Below, piece after piece: positions 8,197 to 18,622 of a stretch of 64,000 nucleotides of DNA (the first letter of the stretch is position 1; every line of letters starts with the position of its first letter). This DNA is from Candidatus Helarchaeota archaeon. Its GTDB lineage: Archaea; Asgardarchaeota; Lokiarchaeia; Helarchaeales; RDOG01. Where the stretch lies: the NCBI GenBank assembly GCA_019058315.1, contig JAHPZH010000004.1:1-64000 (forward strand), read 5' to 3'. Both the position numbers and the translations under genes were made by a program. Under the pieces are notes generated by a model, which saw only the letters and a program-made list of their open reading frames with translations, ran no database searches and had not been told where the DNA came from.

Positions 8197-11100
8197 TTAT
8201 TCTAAAGTTATAAAGTCGAATAAATTTCTTAAATAATTCATATATATGCCCCAGTACACTTTATAATTTGTATCATTAATTATTGGTAGAAATGTATAAA
8301 TTATCCATTCCTCTCCTGCTACTATGACATACCATACATATTTTTTCATGTTAATAATATTTTTTAAAGTCTCCCAACCCCAATTAAAAGCTAGATCTGG
8401 ATTAATTTCGTATACTTCGTTTATTTTTTGATAATGTGCTTCTCTATCTGTTGGAGCATATAATTTTGCAAGAGCTAATCGCTCCTGAATATTATATTTC
8501 TCTTCCAATTCCTCATTTTCTTTAAAAATCTTTTTAAAAAAATTAGTAAGAACATAATTCAAAGGATATTTTAAGAATCCCCCTAAATAGGGTCTATCTT
8601 TAGTTAAATAATTAAATAGATTAATCCATTTTTGTACATCCTTATCAATTGAATAGACTTTATACAAAAGAGCTCTAAGAGATATTTTTGCATTCCTTTG
8701 TTCACTAATTTTTTTTACTTCAATAATAAATTCCTCTGGGGGCATTAATTTTTTATATAACTTTTTCACTATCGATTCATCAATTATAATTTCCGTTTTT
8801 TTAACAGGTTCTATATCAGAATTATAAATTTCCGAAAAATAAGTCAGCTTTTTCTTAATTTCCAAAAACAAATCATGATTCCAATCCTCTATAATATGTA
8901 GAAAGCATTCTTTCAAAAAATTAATAGAATTTTTCTCAGTATTATCACTGACAAAATTTAATATTTCAACTATCCAATGAATTTCCCTAATGAATTGTTC
9001 ATCTTGTTCATCAAAGAATTTAATAATGTTCTTTAGTAAGTGTTTTAAAAAAAATAACTGATAATCCTTTCTCGGTCCAATTCTAAATGAAATTTTCTTA
9101 TAAAAATCTTCGAATTTCGGAATATTCTGATCTACATACAATTGATGAGTTATCCTTATTGATTGGGAAGCTTTCAAACTGACTAAAAACGTATCATTAT
9201 TCTCCCATGGTTCAGTAATATTAAGGATTGCTGACAGATTTTTCTGGAGTATTTCCTTTATTAGATCATCTAGAACATCATTTTTAAAGATCTGTTTCAA
9301 TCTTATACAAATCTGAAGTTGAGTTAAGAAACTTTGGAATTTTCCTTTTCCTATGTAAAATTTTTGTTTTAATGTTTCTAAAAAAAAATCCTTAATAGAT
9401 TCACTTAATAATCCTATTTGATCAATAAATATTGCCATAAAATCTTTGAAATAATAATACCAATGTAAATTAATACTGGGTTCGCAATCCATTAAATTTA
9501 GAATGTTTGATATCACATTCTTCATTTGTTCTTCGTCAATTTCACCCATACTTAAAATAGCAAAATCTCTAATATTTAATTCCCAACGAAAATAATAATG
9601 TTCTTTTTCCATTAATAAATGATCCAAATTATTAATTTGATAATTAGAATTGAAAATATCAAGCAATTTTTTATCATCTTGAATTGGCCAAATGTCTAAA
9701 AGATTTTTGTAAAGGTTTATCCGACTTAGAATTTTACTTTTCGGATCACCATAAAGGGAAAAGCGCATCCGTGGACCGTCTTTAAATAAAAGTCTAACAT
9801 CATTATCCGAAATTTTATCTGGATGAAAGAATAAATTATATTTCCTCCTTGTATTTGTAAAATCATTATCCCATAAAACGTGATAAAATGGAAATTGATC
9901 TAAAAAATCAGTAATTAGATCTTCTTCTTTGGCATATGATTCATAGATTTTTAATTGTAAAATTACACCAAATGGAGTCATTCTGTCATATTGAGGCCAA
10001 TGACTGGCGAAATTATTGGTATCTTTATTCTTATATCTGAAATGTCTAAAACTATATACCTTCCAACCACCTTTTTCTATAATTTTTTCTAAATATCTAT
10101 AGACATGAGCCAAATCAGTAAAACGGTTATTCTCAATTAAATATTCTCCTAAAACATAAATTGCACCAAAAAAATCAGAATTTAGATAATATGGACCTCT
10201 TATTTTATGATTAAAAAGTTCGCTTAAAATAAGGTCAAATGAGTTTAAAATAGAGGTAATACTTTCAAATTTAATAGCGATATATGTCCAATCATCAATA
10301 TATTTAAGCAGATCTTGATGGAAAAAATGATTTGGGATTGTGGCTTTATTTTGATTATAAAAATCTTTTAGGAATGGCACTAATCCTGTAATATTATTTA
10401 TATTTAGAAGCTGAATAATAAGATCTAATTTTAAATTATAATCTAAGTTTTGCGAATGTAGAGTCGTAATGAGTACATAAAAGCAGGTTCCGAAATCATT
10501 TATAAAAAAATTGAGTAATTCACTTAAATATCCAAAATTCTCTTCATAAATATTGTTTCTTATCTCAAATTCCCCTTTTAAAAAGAAAAATTCGAAAAAT
10601 TTTTTAAAATCTTTAATTTCATGGAGGAAATTCAGAATTTCTGTCAGATCTTCTAAAATATCGCACACGGGTCGAAATTGGATAAATTGATTCAAAAAAT
10701 ATGAACGATCTAATTTTAAAATATCATCTTTATTATCTGAATATAATAAATAATACAATTTATACCAATTATGAACTCCACTTGAGTTGTAGTTATCACA
10801 ATAATCATTTAATATGGAATAATATTCTTTAGATTTATTCTCAGAAAATATTTGTAAATATTTTGCAGATTTTTCAAATAAAAAATCTTTGAAAGTATTA
10901 TATTTAAATAAGTAAAGATTTTCTATTTTTAAAAATAAAAAATCAAAATTATTAAAAAAACGCTCAATTTTTTTAATTTCAGGCCAAATAATCAACCAAT
11001 TTACATCAATTGGACCTATTAACCTGGAAATAAGTCCAGCTATTTTTAAATATTCTTCATTAGAATTGAAATTAAACTTTTGCCAGTATGCATCATATAA

Positions 11101-12612
11101 TTTATATATATTCTCTTCAAAATCAATAAATTCCTCTAATTTCTCTTCAAAATTTTGTAAATCCGCTAAATTAGGATATTTATTACAAATGATATTGAGA
11201 TACTGCGGATTACCCCCTGTCTTTTCAAGTATTTGGGAAATTTGAATTATACCCATTTTTCTGGAGTATTTTTTAAATAAAAACTCTTCAACCTGCTCAT
11301 AATAAAATGGCTCAACTTCAAATTTAGATATCAAATCTGTATAAGAATCCAAATCTCTGAACCAAGATATATCATTGAAATGTTGTCCAGATAGCAGGAT
11401 AATAACATTATCGGGGAGTTGTCTAGGAGTTGGTAATTTTTCTAAAAACGGTTGCGTAGCTCTCTGCATTCTTAAGACATGATCTATTCCGTCAATAATG
11501 ACTAAAACCTTAGTATTTCTTTCACTGGTAAGGTTACTTAAAGAATTAATTAATTCATTAAACTTTTCTTCCTCACTCAAATTAAAAGATGATTCTCCTA
11601 AAAAATTTGAAAATTGAATGTTCATTTCTTTAAAAAAAATGTCTGATTCTCCTCGAACCTTCAATGTATAATGTCGATCATCCCTAAAACATAGATATCT
11701 AAAAATAATATATTTGGGAAATGCAGTTTCATTAATTTCTGCTTGAAGAAATGTTGATTTCCCTAATCCGGCACCCCCTTCTAAAAAAAGGTACCCTTTA
11801 TTTAATTTATCAATCGAGCTTCTAATATTATTTGATAATTCTCCCCTTTTTATGTATTCATTCTCATTATAAGGAAAATCATGTAACAAAGGATCATAAT
11901 AATATCCTATATCTTGAAGAAATTGTTCAATTGTAACAGAATTTTTAATTGAATTCTTTTTATTTAAAAACCAATTATAATATTTCCTTTTTTTCGTTTT
12001 TTCATAAACAGATCGTTCTTTATAGAATTTAACATTAAATTCAAAATTTAATTTCTTTAAAAAATCAAATAGTATTTGTTCTTCACAATTAAGATGGTCC
12101 TTAAATAGTTTAAACCATTCGTTTAATATTCCTGGTTGTAAAAAATTATCTTCACTTATTTCATTATTTTTAAAGGATTGCCAATATTGCTTTATAAATT
12201 TTTGTAGTGATATTTTTTCGTTTTGGTATATTGGCATATATTTTGTGGATCTGGCAGATTGACTAGGACTTTTACTCGTCACATAATAAATTTTAAATTT
12301 ATAATTTGGAAATTCTTTCTTTATTTGCTTAAACGTAATAAATAATTTTTCTACTACAGATTTTTTACTATTATTTCCAAAAAGATCGGATAAATTACAA
12401 GTAAAATCTTCTTCAGCACCTTTTGCTTGAATACAAACTAATAATCTTCCTTTAAGTAAAAATCCTATATCATCAGCACTACCAAGTTTCTCATTATTTA
12501 ATAAAATTTCAATAATTGAATTTTCATTAAGATAAGATTCAAGATAATCGCTAAATACAGTTGCTTCAAATCGCCTTCCAATATTTACACTTCTATCACC
12601 TCTAGCACTCAA
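8197..12612 (-). CDS. Avs-like STAND NTPase with N-terminal PD-(D/E)xK nuclease
   Basis: This is a 1471-residue, probably cytoplasmic protein. Residues 1-130 look like a restriction-type nuclease: GRRFEATVFSDYL, then SADDIGFLL followed by LLVCIQAKG, giving the D...QxK signature seen in effector domains of antiviral STAND (Avs) proteins. A P-loop, GGAGLGKST, lies near residue 278 and Walker B, VLVIIDGIDH, near residue 370. The roughly 1000-residue C-terminus is helical and irregular, fitting a TPR-like or degenerate sensor solenoid. Family knowledge: Avs proteins recognise phage terminase or portal proteins and then activate the nuclease. The start is TTG at 12612 with GGTGG six bases upstream. 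The trigger is unknown. Confidence 0.8.
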   Translation of the reverse strand: MSARGDRSVNIGRRFEATVFSDYLESYLNENSIIEILLNNEKLGSADDIGFLLKGRLLVCIQAKGAEEDFTCNLSDLFGNNSKKSVVEKLFITFKQIKKEFPNYKFKIYYVTSKSPSQSARSTKYMPIYQNEKISLQKFIKQYWQSFKNNEISEDNFLQPGILNEWFKLFKDHLNCEEQILFDFLKKLNFEFNVKFYKERSVYEKTKKRKYYNWFLNKKNSIKNSVTIEQFLQDIGYYYDPLLHDFPYNENEYIKRGELSNNIRSSIDKLNKGYLFLEGGAGLGKSTFLQAEINETAFPKYIIFRYLCFRDDRHYTLKVRGESDIFFKEMNIQFSNFLGESSFNLSEEEKFNELINSLSNLTSERNTKVLVIIDGIDHVLRMQRATQPFLEKLPTPRQLPDNVIILLSGQHFNDISWFRDLDSYTDLISKFEVEPFYYEQVEEFLFKKYSRKMGIIQISQILEKTGGNPQYLNIICNKYPNLADLQNFEEKLEEFIDFEENIYKLYDAYWQKFNFNSNEEYLKIAGLISRLIGPIDVNWLIIWPEIKKIERFFNNFDFLFLKIENLYLFKYNTFKDFLFEKSAKYLQIFSENKSKEYYSILNDYCDNYNSSGVHNWYKLYYLLYSDNKDDILKLDRSYFLNQFIQFRPVCDILEDLTEILNFLHEIKDFKKFFEFFFLKGEFEIRNNIYEENFGYLSELLNFFINDFGTCFYVLITTLHSQNLDYNLKLDLIIQLLNINNITGLVPFLKDFYNQNKATIPNHFFHQDLLKYIDDWTYIAIKFESITSILNSFDLILSELFNHKIRGPYYLNSDFFGAIYVLGEYLIENNRFTDLAHVYRYLEKIIEKGGWKVYSFRHFRYKNKDTNNFASHWPQYDRMTPFGVILQLKIYESYAKEEDLITDFLDQFPFYHVLWDNDFTNTRRKYNLFFHPDKISDNDVRLLFKDGPRMRFSLYGDPKSKILSRINLYKNLLDIWPIQDDKKLLDIFNSNYQINNLDHLLMEKEHYYFRWELNIRDFAILSMGEIDEEQMKNVISNILNLMDCEPSINLHWYYYFKDFMAIFIDQIGLLSESIKDFFLETLKQKFYIGKGKFQSFLTQLQICIRLKQIFKNDVLDDLIKEILQKNLSAILNITEPWENNDTFLVSLKASQSIRITHQLYVDQNIPKFEDFYKKISFRIGPRKDYQLFFLKHLLKNIIKFFDEQDEQFIREIHWIVEILNFVSDNTEKNSINFLKECFLHIIEDWNHDLFLEIKKKLTYFSEIYNSDIEPVKKTEIIIDESIVKKLYKKLMPPEEFIIEVKKISEQRNAKISLRALLYKVYSIDKDVQKWINLFNYLTKDRPYLGGFLKYPLNYVLTNFFKKIFKENEELEEKYNIQERLALAKLYAPTDREAHYQKINEVYEINPDLAFNWGWETLKNIINMKKYVWYVIVAGEEWIIYTFLPIINDTNYKVYWGIYMNYLRNLFDFITLE

Positions 12613-12900
12613 ATATTTCCACCCATTATTAGATTATTTTTTGTTGTATATTATTCCATCAGACCTTATCTATGTCAGGAATTATCTTTTAATTTTGATC
12701 ATTATAATATTTAACACAAAATATCTATTTATTTCTATTTTTGTAAAAAATCAGCCCCTATCCAAGTTATTTTTAATCTTTTCCTTCTTTTTTCTCTCTT
12801 CTCATTTTAATCCATTACTTTTCTAGCGCATGTACTATATGATGCTTGGAGAGTTCAGATTAAAATAATACATTCTTTACATTTAGATTTTTAGAGTCTA

Positions 12901-14097
12901 CTAAGATTGAACACTCAATGCTTCATCAATTTTTTTCATTAAGAGACTCGCTAAAAAGATAAAATGAATTGCCTTTTCTTTAGTAACTTTAAAAATATCA
13001 TGAGCTTTTGGATTTCTGATTCCTTGTATCGAACCTGCAAATATATGCATATATCCTTCTTGTATATCTTTGCTTGTTTGGTCATTTAAATTACCAAGAA
13101 ATATAATTGGATTATCCTTATTAAATACTCTAAACATCAAATCTTTACCATTTTTTTCTTCCCCAGTCTTATCTCTATAAATTTCTTTTACTCGTATATT
13201 AATTTGTAAAAATGCTTCAAATACCGCTTGTTTAAAATGTCCATCCATAAATAGATCTCTGGCAACTTTAACAATTTCTTTATGAATAATATCCCAAAAA
13301 CTTACATCGTATTTCTTTCTTTTGTTTCTTTTAATTTCCTCGTATTTGATATGATATTCTTCTGATAACAAATATTTATTCAGACTAAATAGGATTAAAT
13401 TATTAAGAATTTCAAAACAACCTAATTTGTTAACTGGGTTCTCATCCAGTATTAATTCTTGTAATTCGGTTAAATTTTCCAGACCTTTTATCTCCTGAAT
13501 TTCATTTTCTTCAAGATATAATTCTACTAATTTAGCGAGATTGTCTAATCCTTCCAAATTTCTGATGTTATTAGAATCCAAGTGTAATTTTATTAATGAA
13601 GAAAGGCTATTTAGGCCTTCAATTTTCATAATATGGTTGTTTTTAAGGAATAGCATTTCTAATTGAGAAAGTCTTTCTAATCCCTCAATTTTTCTGATCT
13701 GATTGTGAGAAACATCTAATATTTTCAACTTGAAAAGATTTTCTAATCCTTCAATCTTACTTATTTGATTTTCAGAAAGTGATAAGTCCTCTAATTGAAT
13801 TAAATTTTGCAATCCTTTAATCTTAGAAATAGAGTTATCCCTTAAATTCAAATATTGTAATTTTTGAAGGGTCTCAAGATTTTCTATTTTATTAATTTGA
13901 TTATTACTAAGATCTAACCATTTTAAATTTAAGAATTGCCTAATACATGAGGGTATTTCTTTCAAACTCTTACTATTAAATTTAAGCTTTATTAAGTTTC
14001 CTTGTTCGTTGAAAATGAAATCTTTTTTGTTAAATTTGAAGAGTCTCTTTAAATCATCAATTAAAGATTTTTCATGTAAATTATCAATTTCTTCCAT
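12901..14097 (-). CDS. Leucine-rich-repeat protein with C-terminal HEPN (Ymh-type) domain
   Basis: Residues 55-230 hold eight SDS22-class leucine-rich repeats of 22 residues (pattern LxxLxLxxNxIxKIEGLxxL). From about residue 260 a helical domain resembles the Ymh family (TIGR02391), a HEPN member. It includes GIRNPKAH near residue 360, which supplies the R-x4-H motif of HEPN ribonucleases. The architecture is therefore an LRR receptor-like region joined to a possible RNase effector, recalling plant and animal NLR logic without the NTPase. The ATG has AAGGA six bases upstream. It lies between the STAND gene and the large nuclease gene on the same strand, so a defence role is likely but inferred. 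Confidence 0.85.
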   Translation of the reverse strand: MEEIDNLHEKSLIDDLKRLFKFNKKDFIFNEQGNLIKLKFNSKSLKEIPSCIRQFLNLKWLDLSNNQINKIENLETLQKLQYLNLRDNSISKIKGLQNLIQLEDLSLSENQISKIEGLENLFKLKILDVSHNQIRKIEGLERLSQLEMLFLKNNHIMKIEGLNSLSSLIKLHLDSNNIRNLEGLDNLAKLVELYLEENEIQEIKGLENLTELQELILDENPVNKLGCFEILNNLILFSLNKYLLSEEYHIKYEEIKRNKRKKYDVSFWDIIHKEIVKVARDLFMDGHFKQAVFEAFLQINIRVKEIYRDKTGEEKNGKDLMFRVFNKDNPIIFLGNLNDQTSKDIQEGYMHIFAGSIQGIRNPKAHDIFKVTKEKAIHFIFLASLLMKKIDEALSVQS

Positions 14098-14171
14098 TTT
14101 AATTCCTTTTTACCCATTTTATTATTTCTTTTTAATAAAAAAAGATTTTGCAGTTTATTTCTTTTCTTAAG

Positions 14172-17100
14172 CTATTTATCATCTAAATCATTCATAGTTT
14201 TTAATCCTTCACGTTTTAATAAAGTAAAAGCAATAAACGGCAAAGGCATTTTTTTTATGTATGTTGAAGGTATCTCTTCTACTGTTAAGAAACATGAATT
14301 AATCGTCAATAATTTTGGGTTCAAATCATATAAAGAGGTTAGTAGTGCAATGTTATTTCTTAGCCATTTGTCTCTATCAAGATGTTTTTTAATCCATGAG
14401 GCATTTTCTGGTTTTTTTCCAAAAAATTCATCTAGTTCATTGGCAATTTCTCTAGGATTCCTTCCAAAACTTATATTCTTACATTCAATTGAAAATAATC
14501 TGTTATTTTCTTTATCAATAACTAATACATCAATATCGCCTAGGTCAATATCCGAATTTAAAGGTTTACCAGGTTTAATAGGAACTTGCAGTTCGATATG
14601 CCAATCAGAATTCTTATCAAACCATTCCTTGACTTCATTAACAAATTTTTTACCTATTTTTTCTAAAATTTTTCCTTTAAATTCCTTCATTTCTTGTGAA
14701 CTGGGATTTTTATATCGACCTGTGCTAATAAGATTGAATAAATATTGACTTGATTTGAATAAATGACGTGGTCCCCAAAAGACTAATGGATCTTGTATTG
14801 GTTCTGGAGCTATTATTAAAGGTTTACGCATATAGGATAAACGACGATTATAACGCCAAGGCCATATATCCTCACGAGGATTAAATCCTTCAGGTGCTAA
14901 CTCCCATTTTTCTCTAGGACCAAGTGAAAATAAATTTATAATGTTCTCAATTTCGGTATTGGACCAGTTTAAAATACTTCCTAATTTATTTTTTAATTCA
15001 GAGAGTCGCAGATTTGGAGCATAAGTATCTTGTCCGAATCCTAAATCTATCAAGTGTGCGAGAAAGCTTGAAATTTGAGTAAATGTGAACCCAAATTCGG
15101 CATTATAGACCCGTTCGTATTCATTTCTGTTAAAATCACTTGAATCATAATTTGATTCATAATGTGATTCGAAACCATTTATCGCATCTTCAATATTCTC
15201 AAGAATTTTAGATCCTAAAAAATTCGTTGTAAATTGCTCGATAATTTCTTTTTTCACTCCTATCCTACCAGAAGGTAAAATACTAATTTCATGATCAAAT
15301 ATTTCAAGATGAGTTTGATCGCTGAGAGTTGCCCAATTTATTAAGTGGTAAGTCATAGCTAATAATTTGTCTAAATCATCATTGCTTACTAAAACTTCTC
15401 CTTTAGAGGGTTCTGCTGTTATTATTTCAATCAATACTCTTGTACTCAAAGCAGTGTTTTCATATCTTGGGAATTTTGTTAATTCTTTTTCTAAGAATGA
15501 TTTATTATCCCAATAACATGCAATTGAAGTTGGAGTTGTAAGTCTTTTAAATGCACGATGATACCAAACAGCTTCATTTTCACCAATTAATCGTTCTAAA
15601 AGATTTTTCCAATTAAACTTTGAAATCATCGCTTTTAAACGCTCTAAATATATATCTACGATTTTTCCACAAATTTTTGTATGGTCTTCCTTTTTTATAA
15701 TTTTTATATTTTGGGGAATATCAATTCCTAGTTCATTAACTAAATTATCAAGTTGCTCTTCAAGGTCATGTTCTGGAATTAAACGTAACATAGGGAGATT
15801 CTTTGGATAAAGTGATAAATTATTTTTCATAGTTAATAGAAATAATTTTTTTTTCTTACCAAGTGGGGCAATTTTATTTAAAATACGGTCAATTTCAACG
15901 TTATTCAGATCATTATCTAGATTTAATTCATTTAAAAATTCTCTAAAAGCTCGCATTAGTTCTTTAATTATTAATCTTTCTCCCCTATTATCTTCTTTTA
16001 ATAGTTCAAATTGTATATTTTTTGGTAGAGTAAAAATAATTGTTCTATTATCAAATTTATATTTAAAATTAATATTTAGATTTTCAGCACCTTCTAATCT
16101 TGTTAAATCGCTCCAACTTATAAAATCCTCAAGGTTATATTTTATATGTGTAGGATTTGGACCCAATATCTCTAAATGTTTTCTAAGTTCAGGTGTTAAT
16201 TGCCAAATCCAATAACTGAACATATCTGTAATTTCTAGAAATATTTTTTTATGTCTTAAAAGTATATCAATATCAGTAAATTCAGGACTAATCCATATTG
16301 GTTGTGCATATCCTTCTACAAGATGTTCCCAAAAATTCGCCATGGCTTTTTCTAATTTATAAATAGGAATCGATTCATCTAGAAAACGTCGAAAAACAGA
16401 AATATAACTTGGAGGATTTCCATAACGAACTGCATGAACATCCCAATCCCTTTTTGTCTTTATACGTAAACTTCGTCCACTCCCTGAACTAATATAAATT
16501 ATATTAGAGGGTCTATTATCATCAAAGTAAAAAGATTGTCTATGATCAAGATAAAAAGCGAAACCATCAATAAAAGAGAAACGCAATAGAGTCTGGGATT
16601 CTAATAATTTTTGAGTCGCACCTGCATATTTCCATAGAGTTAAATTATCAAGATCGTTTCTAATAATAAGATCTAAATCATCTGGTGAGATTATCAAGGT
16701 TCTAGATTTGTCAATTATTTTTTTAGATCCAAATAGTATGGTACGCCCAATACTCCCTAATATAATAATTAAAAAGACTTTTGCACAAGGAGATCGACAT
16801 GGAGTCATAATATCTCCTTTAGTTAACCATTTAACAATATCCTCGCGTCTTTTTTCTAAATTTGGAATAATATTATCCCAATCGCAAATGCCATCTATTT
16901 CTTGCTCATTATAATCTTTTGCATTATCTACAATTAATTGAATATAAGCAATCTTATCAGTATCAATCTGAAATGTTCCTTCTTTTATTGGTAATTCATT
17001 ATTCCAATTAGGCAAATCTAATTCAATCGGTTGTAGACCCATTAAAAATAGACGTTCATTAACGTATTGCCATAAAGATTCTCGGTATTTTTTAATTAAT

Positions 17101-17900
17101 ACCTCTCTTGCATTATATTCTTCAGCTTTAATTAAAATATAATGGCGTAATGCAGTTGTGACTGATCCTGGCAATACTAAAATTATCTTATCATCAATCT
17201 CTACAAAGGGTTTTAAAATTAATGGATTTTTATCAATCTCTTGCGCTTTAAGATCAGGATCACCAATTGTAGTAATAAATTGATTAAGAATCGTGTAATC
17301 TAATCCGAGATCTTCTAATAAGGAATTTATCTCATCTTTAGTGAAAATAACTGAGTTACATATTTTGTTTATTTTATCTTCTCTTGGTATTAGAATATTT
17401 TCTCCTGAACGATCTGGGCTAACCATATTACGATGATGTCCTAAGCGAGAAGCAACCTCATTACTCAATGTTAATAGAGCTAGAGAATACTTTAAAACAA
17501 TTTCGATATAATTTCTATATAAACCACCTCTCGATTGAAAGATACTATGAAAAAGAGCTTGGAGAATATATGTGTCACTTGTATTATTACCTGAATAAAT
17601 AATATAGTTTCCCCCAACAAAAATTATATTTTCTGTAAAAAGATTTTCTAATGGATCTTCCATCATTCCAAAATATCCATTTGCTGGAAGAAACAAATTT
17701 AATAGTTTTTGTAAATGTTCAAAATCTAATTTTTTATTTCCTCCATCCTTAATTAAACAAGCAATTCTTGTTGCTGTTTCTAAACGAATAGTCTGAGCTT
17801 GATTTTCAGGACAAACTTGTAATCCACTAAGAATAGCAATTAAGTCAAGTTGGTCAAATTTTTCAAATTCTAATTTTAATTGTTCTAACGAATTTGTCAT
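14172..17900 (-). CDS. Large protein with C-terminal PD-(D/E)xK nuclease domain
   Basis: About 1240 residues. I do not recognise the first 1050 residues, which are rich in charged helices, tryptophans and SNxG-like turns and contain no P-loop I can see. The C-terminus has a nuclease signature: DIDLGDIDVLVID then LFSIECKNI (around residues 1150-1185), as in NERD/Mrr-like restriction endonucleases. The start at 17900 (MTNSLEQ) follows AGGGGTG by six bases, which is much better than the upstream ATG at 17936. Size, neighbours and nuclease tail point to a restriction or antiviral effector. The protein could also be the sensor for a separate partner. Confidence 0.7.
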   Translation of the reverse strand: MTNSLEQLKLEFEKFDQLDLIAILSGLQVCPENQAQTIRLETATRIACLIKDGGNKKLDFEHLQKLLNLFLPANGYFGMMEDPLENLFTENIIFVGGNYIIYSGNNTSDTYILQALFHSIFQSRGGLYRNYIEIVLKYSLALLTLSNEVASRLGHHRNMVSPDRSGENILIPREDKINKICNSVIFTKDEINSLLEDLGLDYTILNQFITTIGDPDLKAQEIDKNPLILKPFVEIDDKIILVLPGSVTTALRHYILIKAEEYNAREVLIKKYRESLWQYVNERLFLMGLQPIELDLPNWNNELPIKEGTFQIDTDKIAYIQLIVDNAKDYNEQEIDGICDWDNIIPNLEKRREDIVKWLTKGDIMTPCRSPCAKVFLIIILGSIGRTILFGSKKIIDKSRTLIISPDDLDLIIRNDLDNLTLWKYAGATQKLLESQTLLRFSFIDGFAFYLDHRQSFYFDDNRPSNIIYISSGSGRSLRIKTKRDWDVHAVRYGNPPSYISVFRRFLDESIPIYKLEKAMANFWEHLVEGYAQPIWISPEFTDIDILLRHKKIFLEITDMFSYWIWQLTPELRKHLEILGPNPTHIKYNLEDFISWSDLTRLEGAENLNINFKYKFDNRTIIFTLPKNIQFELLKEDNRGERLIIKELMRAFREFLNELNLDNDLNNVEIDRILNKIAPLGKKKKLFLLTMKNNLSLYPKNLPMLRLIPEHDLEEQLDNLVNELGIDIPQNIKIIKKEDHTKICGKIVDIYLERLKAMISKFNWKNLLERLIGENEAVWYHRAFKRLTTPTSIACYWDNKSFLEKELTKFPRYENTALSTRVLIEIITAEPSKGEVLVSNDDLDKLLAMTYHLINWATLSDQTHLEIFDHEISILPSGRIGVKKEIIEQFTTNFLGSKILENIEDAINGFESHYESNYDSSDFNRNEYERVYNAEFGFTFTQISSFLAHLIDLGFGQDTYAPNLRLSELKNKLGSILNWSNTEIENIINLFSLGPREKWELAPEGFNPREDIWPWRYNRRLSYMRKPLIIAPEPIQDPLVFWGPRHLFKSSQYLFNLISTGRYKNPSSQEMKEFKGKILEKIGKKFVNEVKEWFDKNSDWHIELQVPIKPGKPLNSDIDLGDIDVLVIDKENNRLFSIECKNISFGRNPREIANELDEFFGKKPENASWIKKHLDRDKWLRNNIALLTSLYDLNPKLLTINSCFLTVEEIPSTYIKKMPLPFIAFTLLKREGLKTMNDLDDK

Positions 17901-18142
17901 AAAATACACCCCTAATTTAAAGATATTGTTAATCAATAAGAAATAATTACATTAGGTATTTTTGTCGGAGTCGATAAAACAAATTATTTTTTTAAGATTG
18001 GGAATTCATTTTGTTAAAAAAATCATTATTTAAAAATCTTTGTTAATTATATAATATATAAAGAGAAAGATAAAGCTATTTCATTAACATACCCGCTCTT
18101 TTTATTATTATTTAATTTCTTTTCTCGAGTACAATTTCCAAT

Positions 18143-18448
18143 ATGTATTTAATGTTGTTTATAAAAATTAAATTGTGGGTGGGAACACCTAATTGCACGT
18201 TCTGTGGAGTAGATCCAAAATATATACATCAACAACGGAATAGCAGATTTTTTTTGTGTCATAATTGCTTAAAAAAATTGTACTACGGAGGTATTATAGC
18301 TAAAAATATTTTATTAAGGAAAGGTCAATGTCATCCTCGTTGTAGTTGTGGAAGACCAATTGACCGATATATAATTGATTTTAATTTAATCTTATGGTTT
18401 TGCAATAAATGTTTTATTAGGTGGCAAAATAAAATTTATCATATTTAA
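18143..18448 (+). CDS. Small zinc-finger protein
   Basis: This 101-residue protein has four cysteine knuckles, CTFC, CHNC, CHPRCSCG and CNKC. They could bind two zinc ions in a double zinc-ribbon or treble-clef arrangement. It is basic, which would suit DNA, RNA or protein binding. There is no clear Shine-Dalgarno; a GTG at codon 13 (18179) would also keep all the cysteines. It sits alone between the large nuclease gene (divergent) and a helical hypothetical gene. Confidence 0.6.
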   Translation: MYLMLFIKIKLWVGTPNCTFCGVDPKYIHQQRNSRFFLCHNCLKKLYYGGIIAKNILLRKGQCHPRCSCGRPIDRYIIDFNLILWFCNKCFIRWQNKIYHI

Positions 18449-18622
18449 AATCTTTTATTTTAGGTTTGGGATAAAATGTATCCAACTGTCTAAAATAGTT
18501 CGTATCGTGTCTCCTTCGCTCTTAGTTTTCCTTATAGTTTTATGAGTCTAGATGAAGTATTATTCAAATGAAAAACAAAAATTATAAAAAAAAGCTATAA
18601 AAAGAATTATAAGAGATGTAAA

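Noticed and set aside
12641..12826. 61-codon hydrophobic plus-strand ORF
   Set aside because: It has no ribosome binding site and starts inside the promoter gap of the divergent genes; an A/T-rich gap easily produces Ile/Leu/Phe frames.
14257..14748. 163-codon plus-strand ORF opposite the large nuclease gene
   Set aside because: It lies opposite the conserved PD-(D/E)xK tail of the minus-strand gene and its own translation has no motif.
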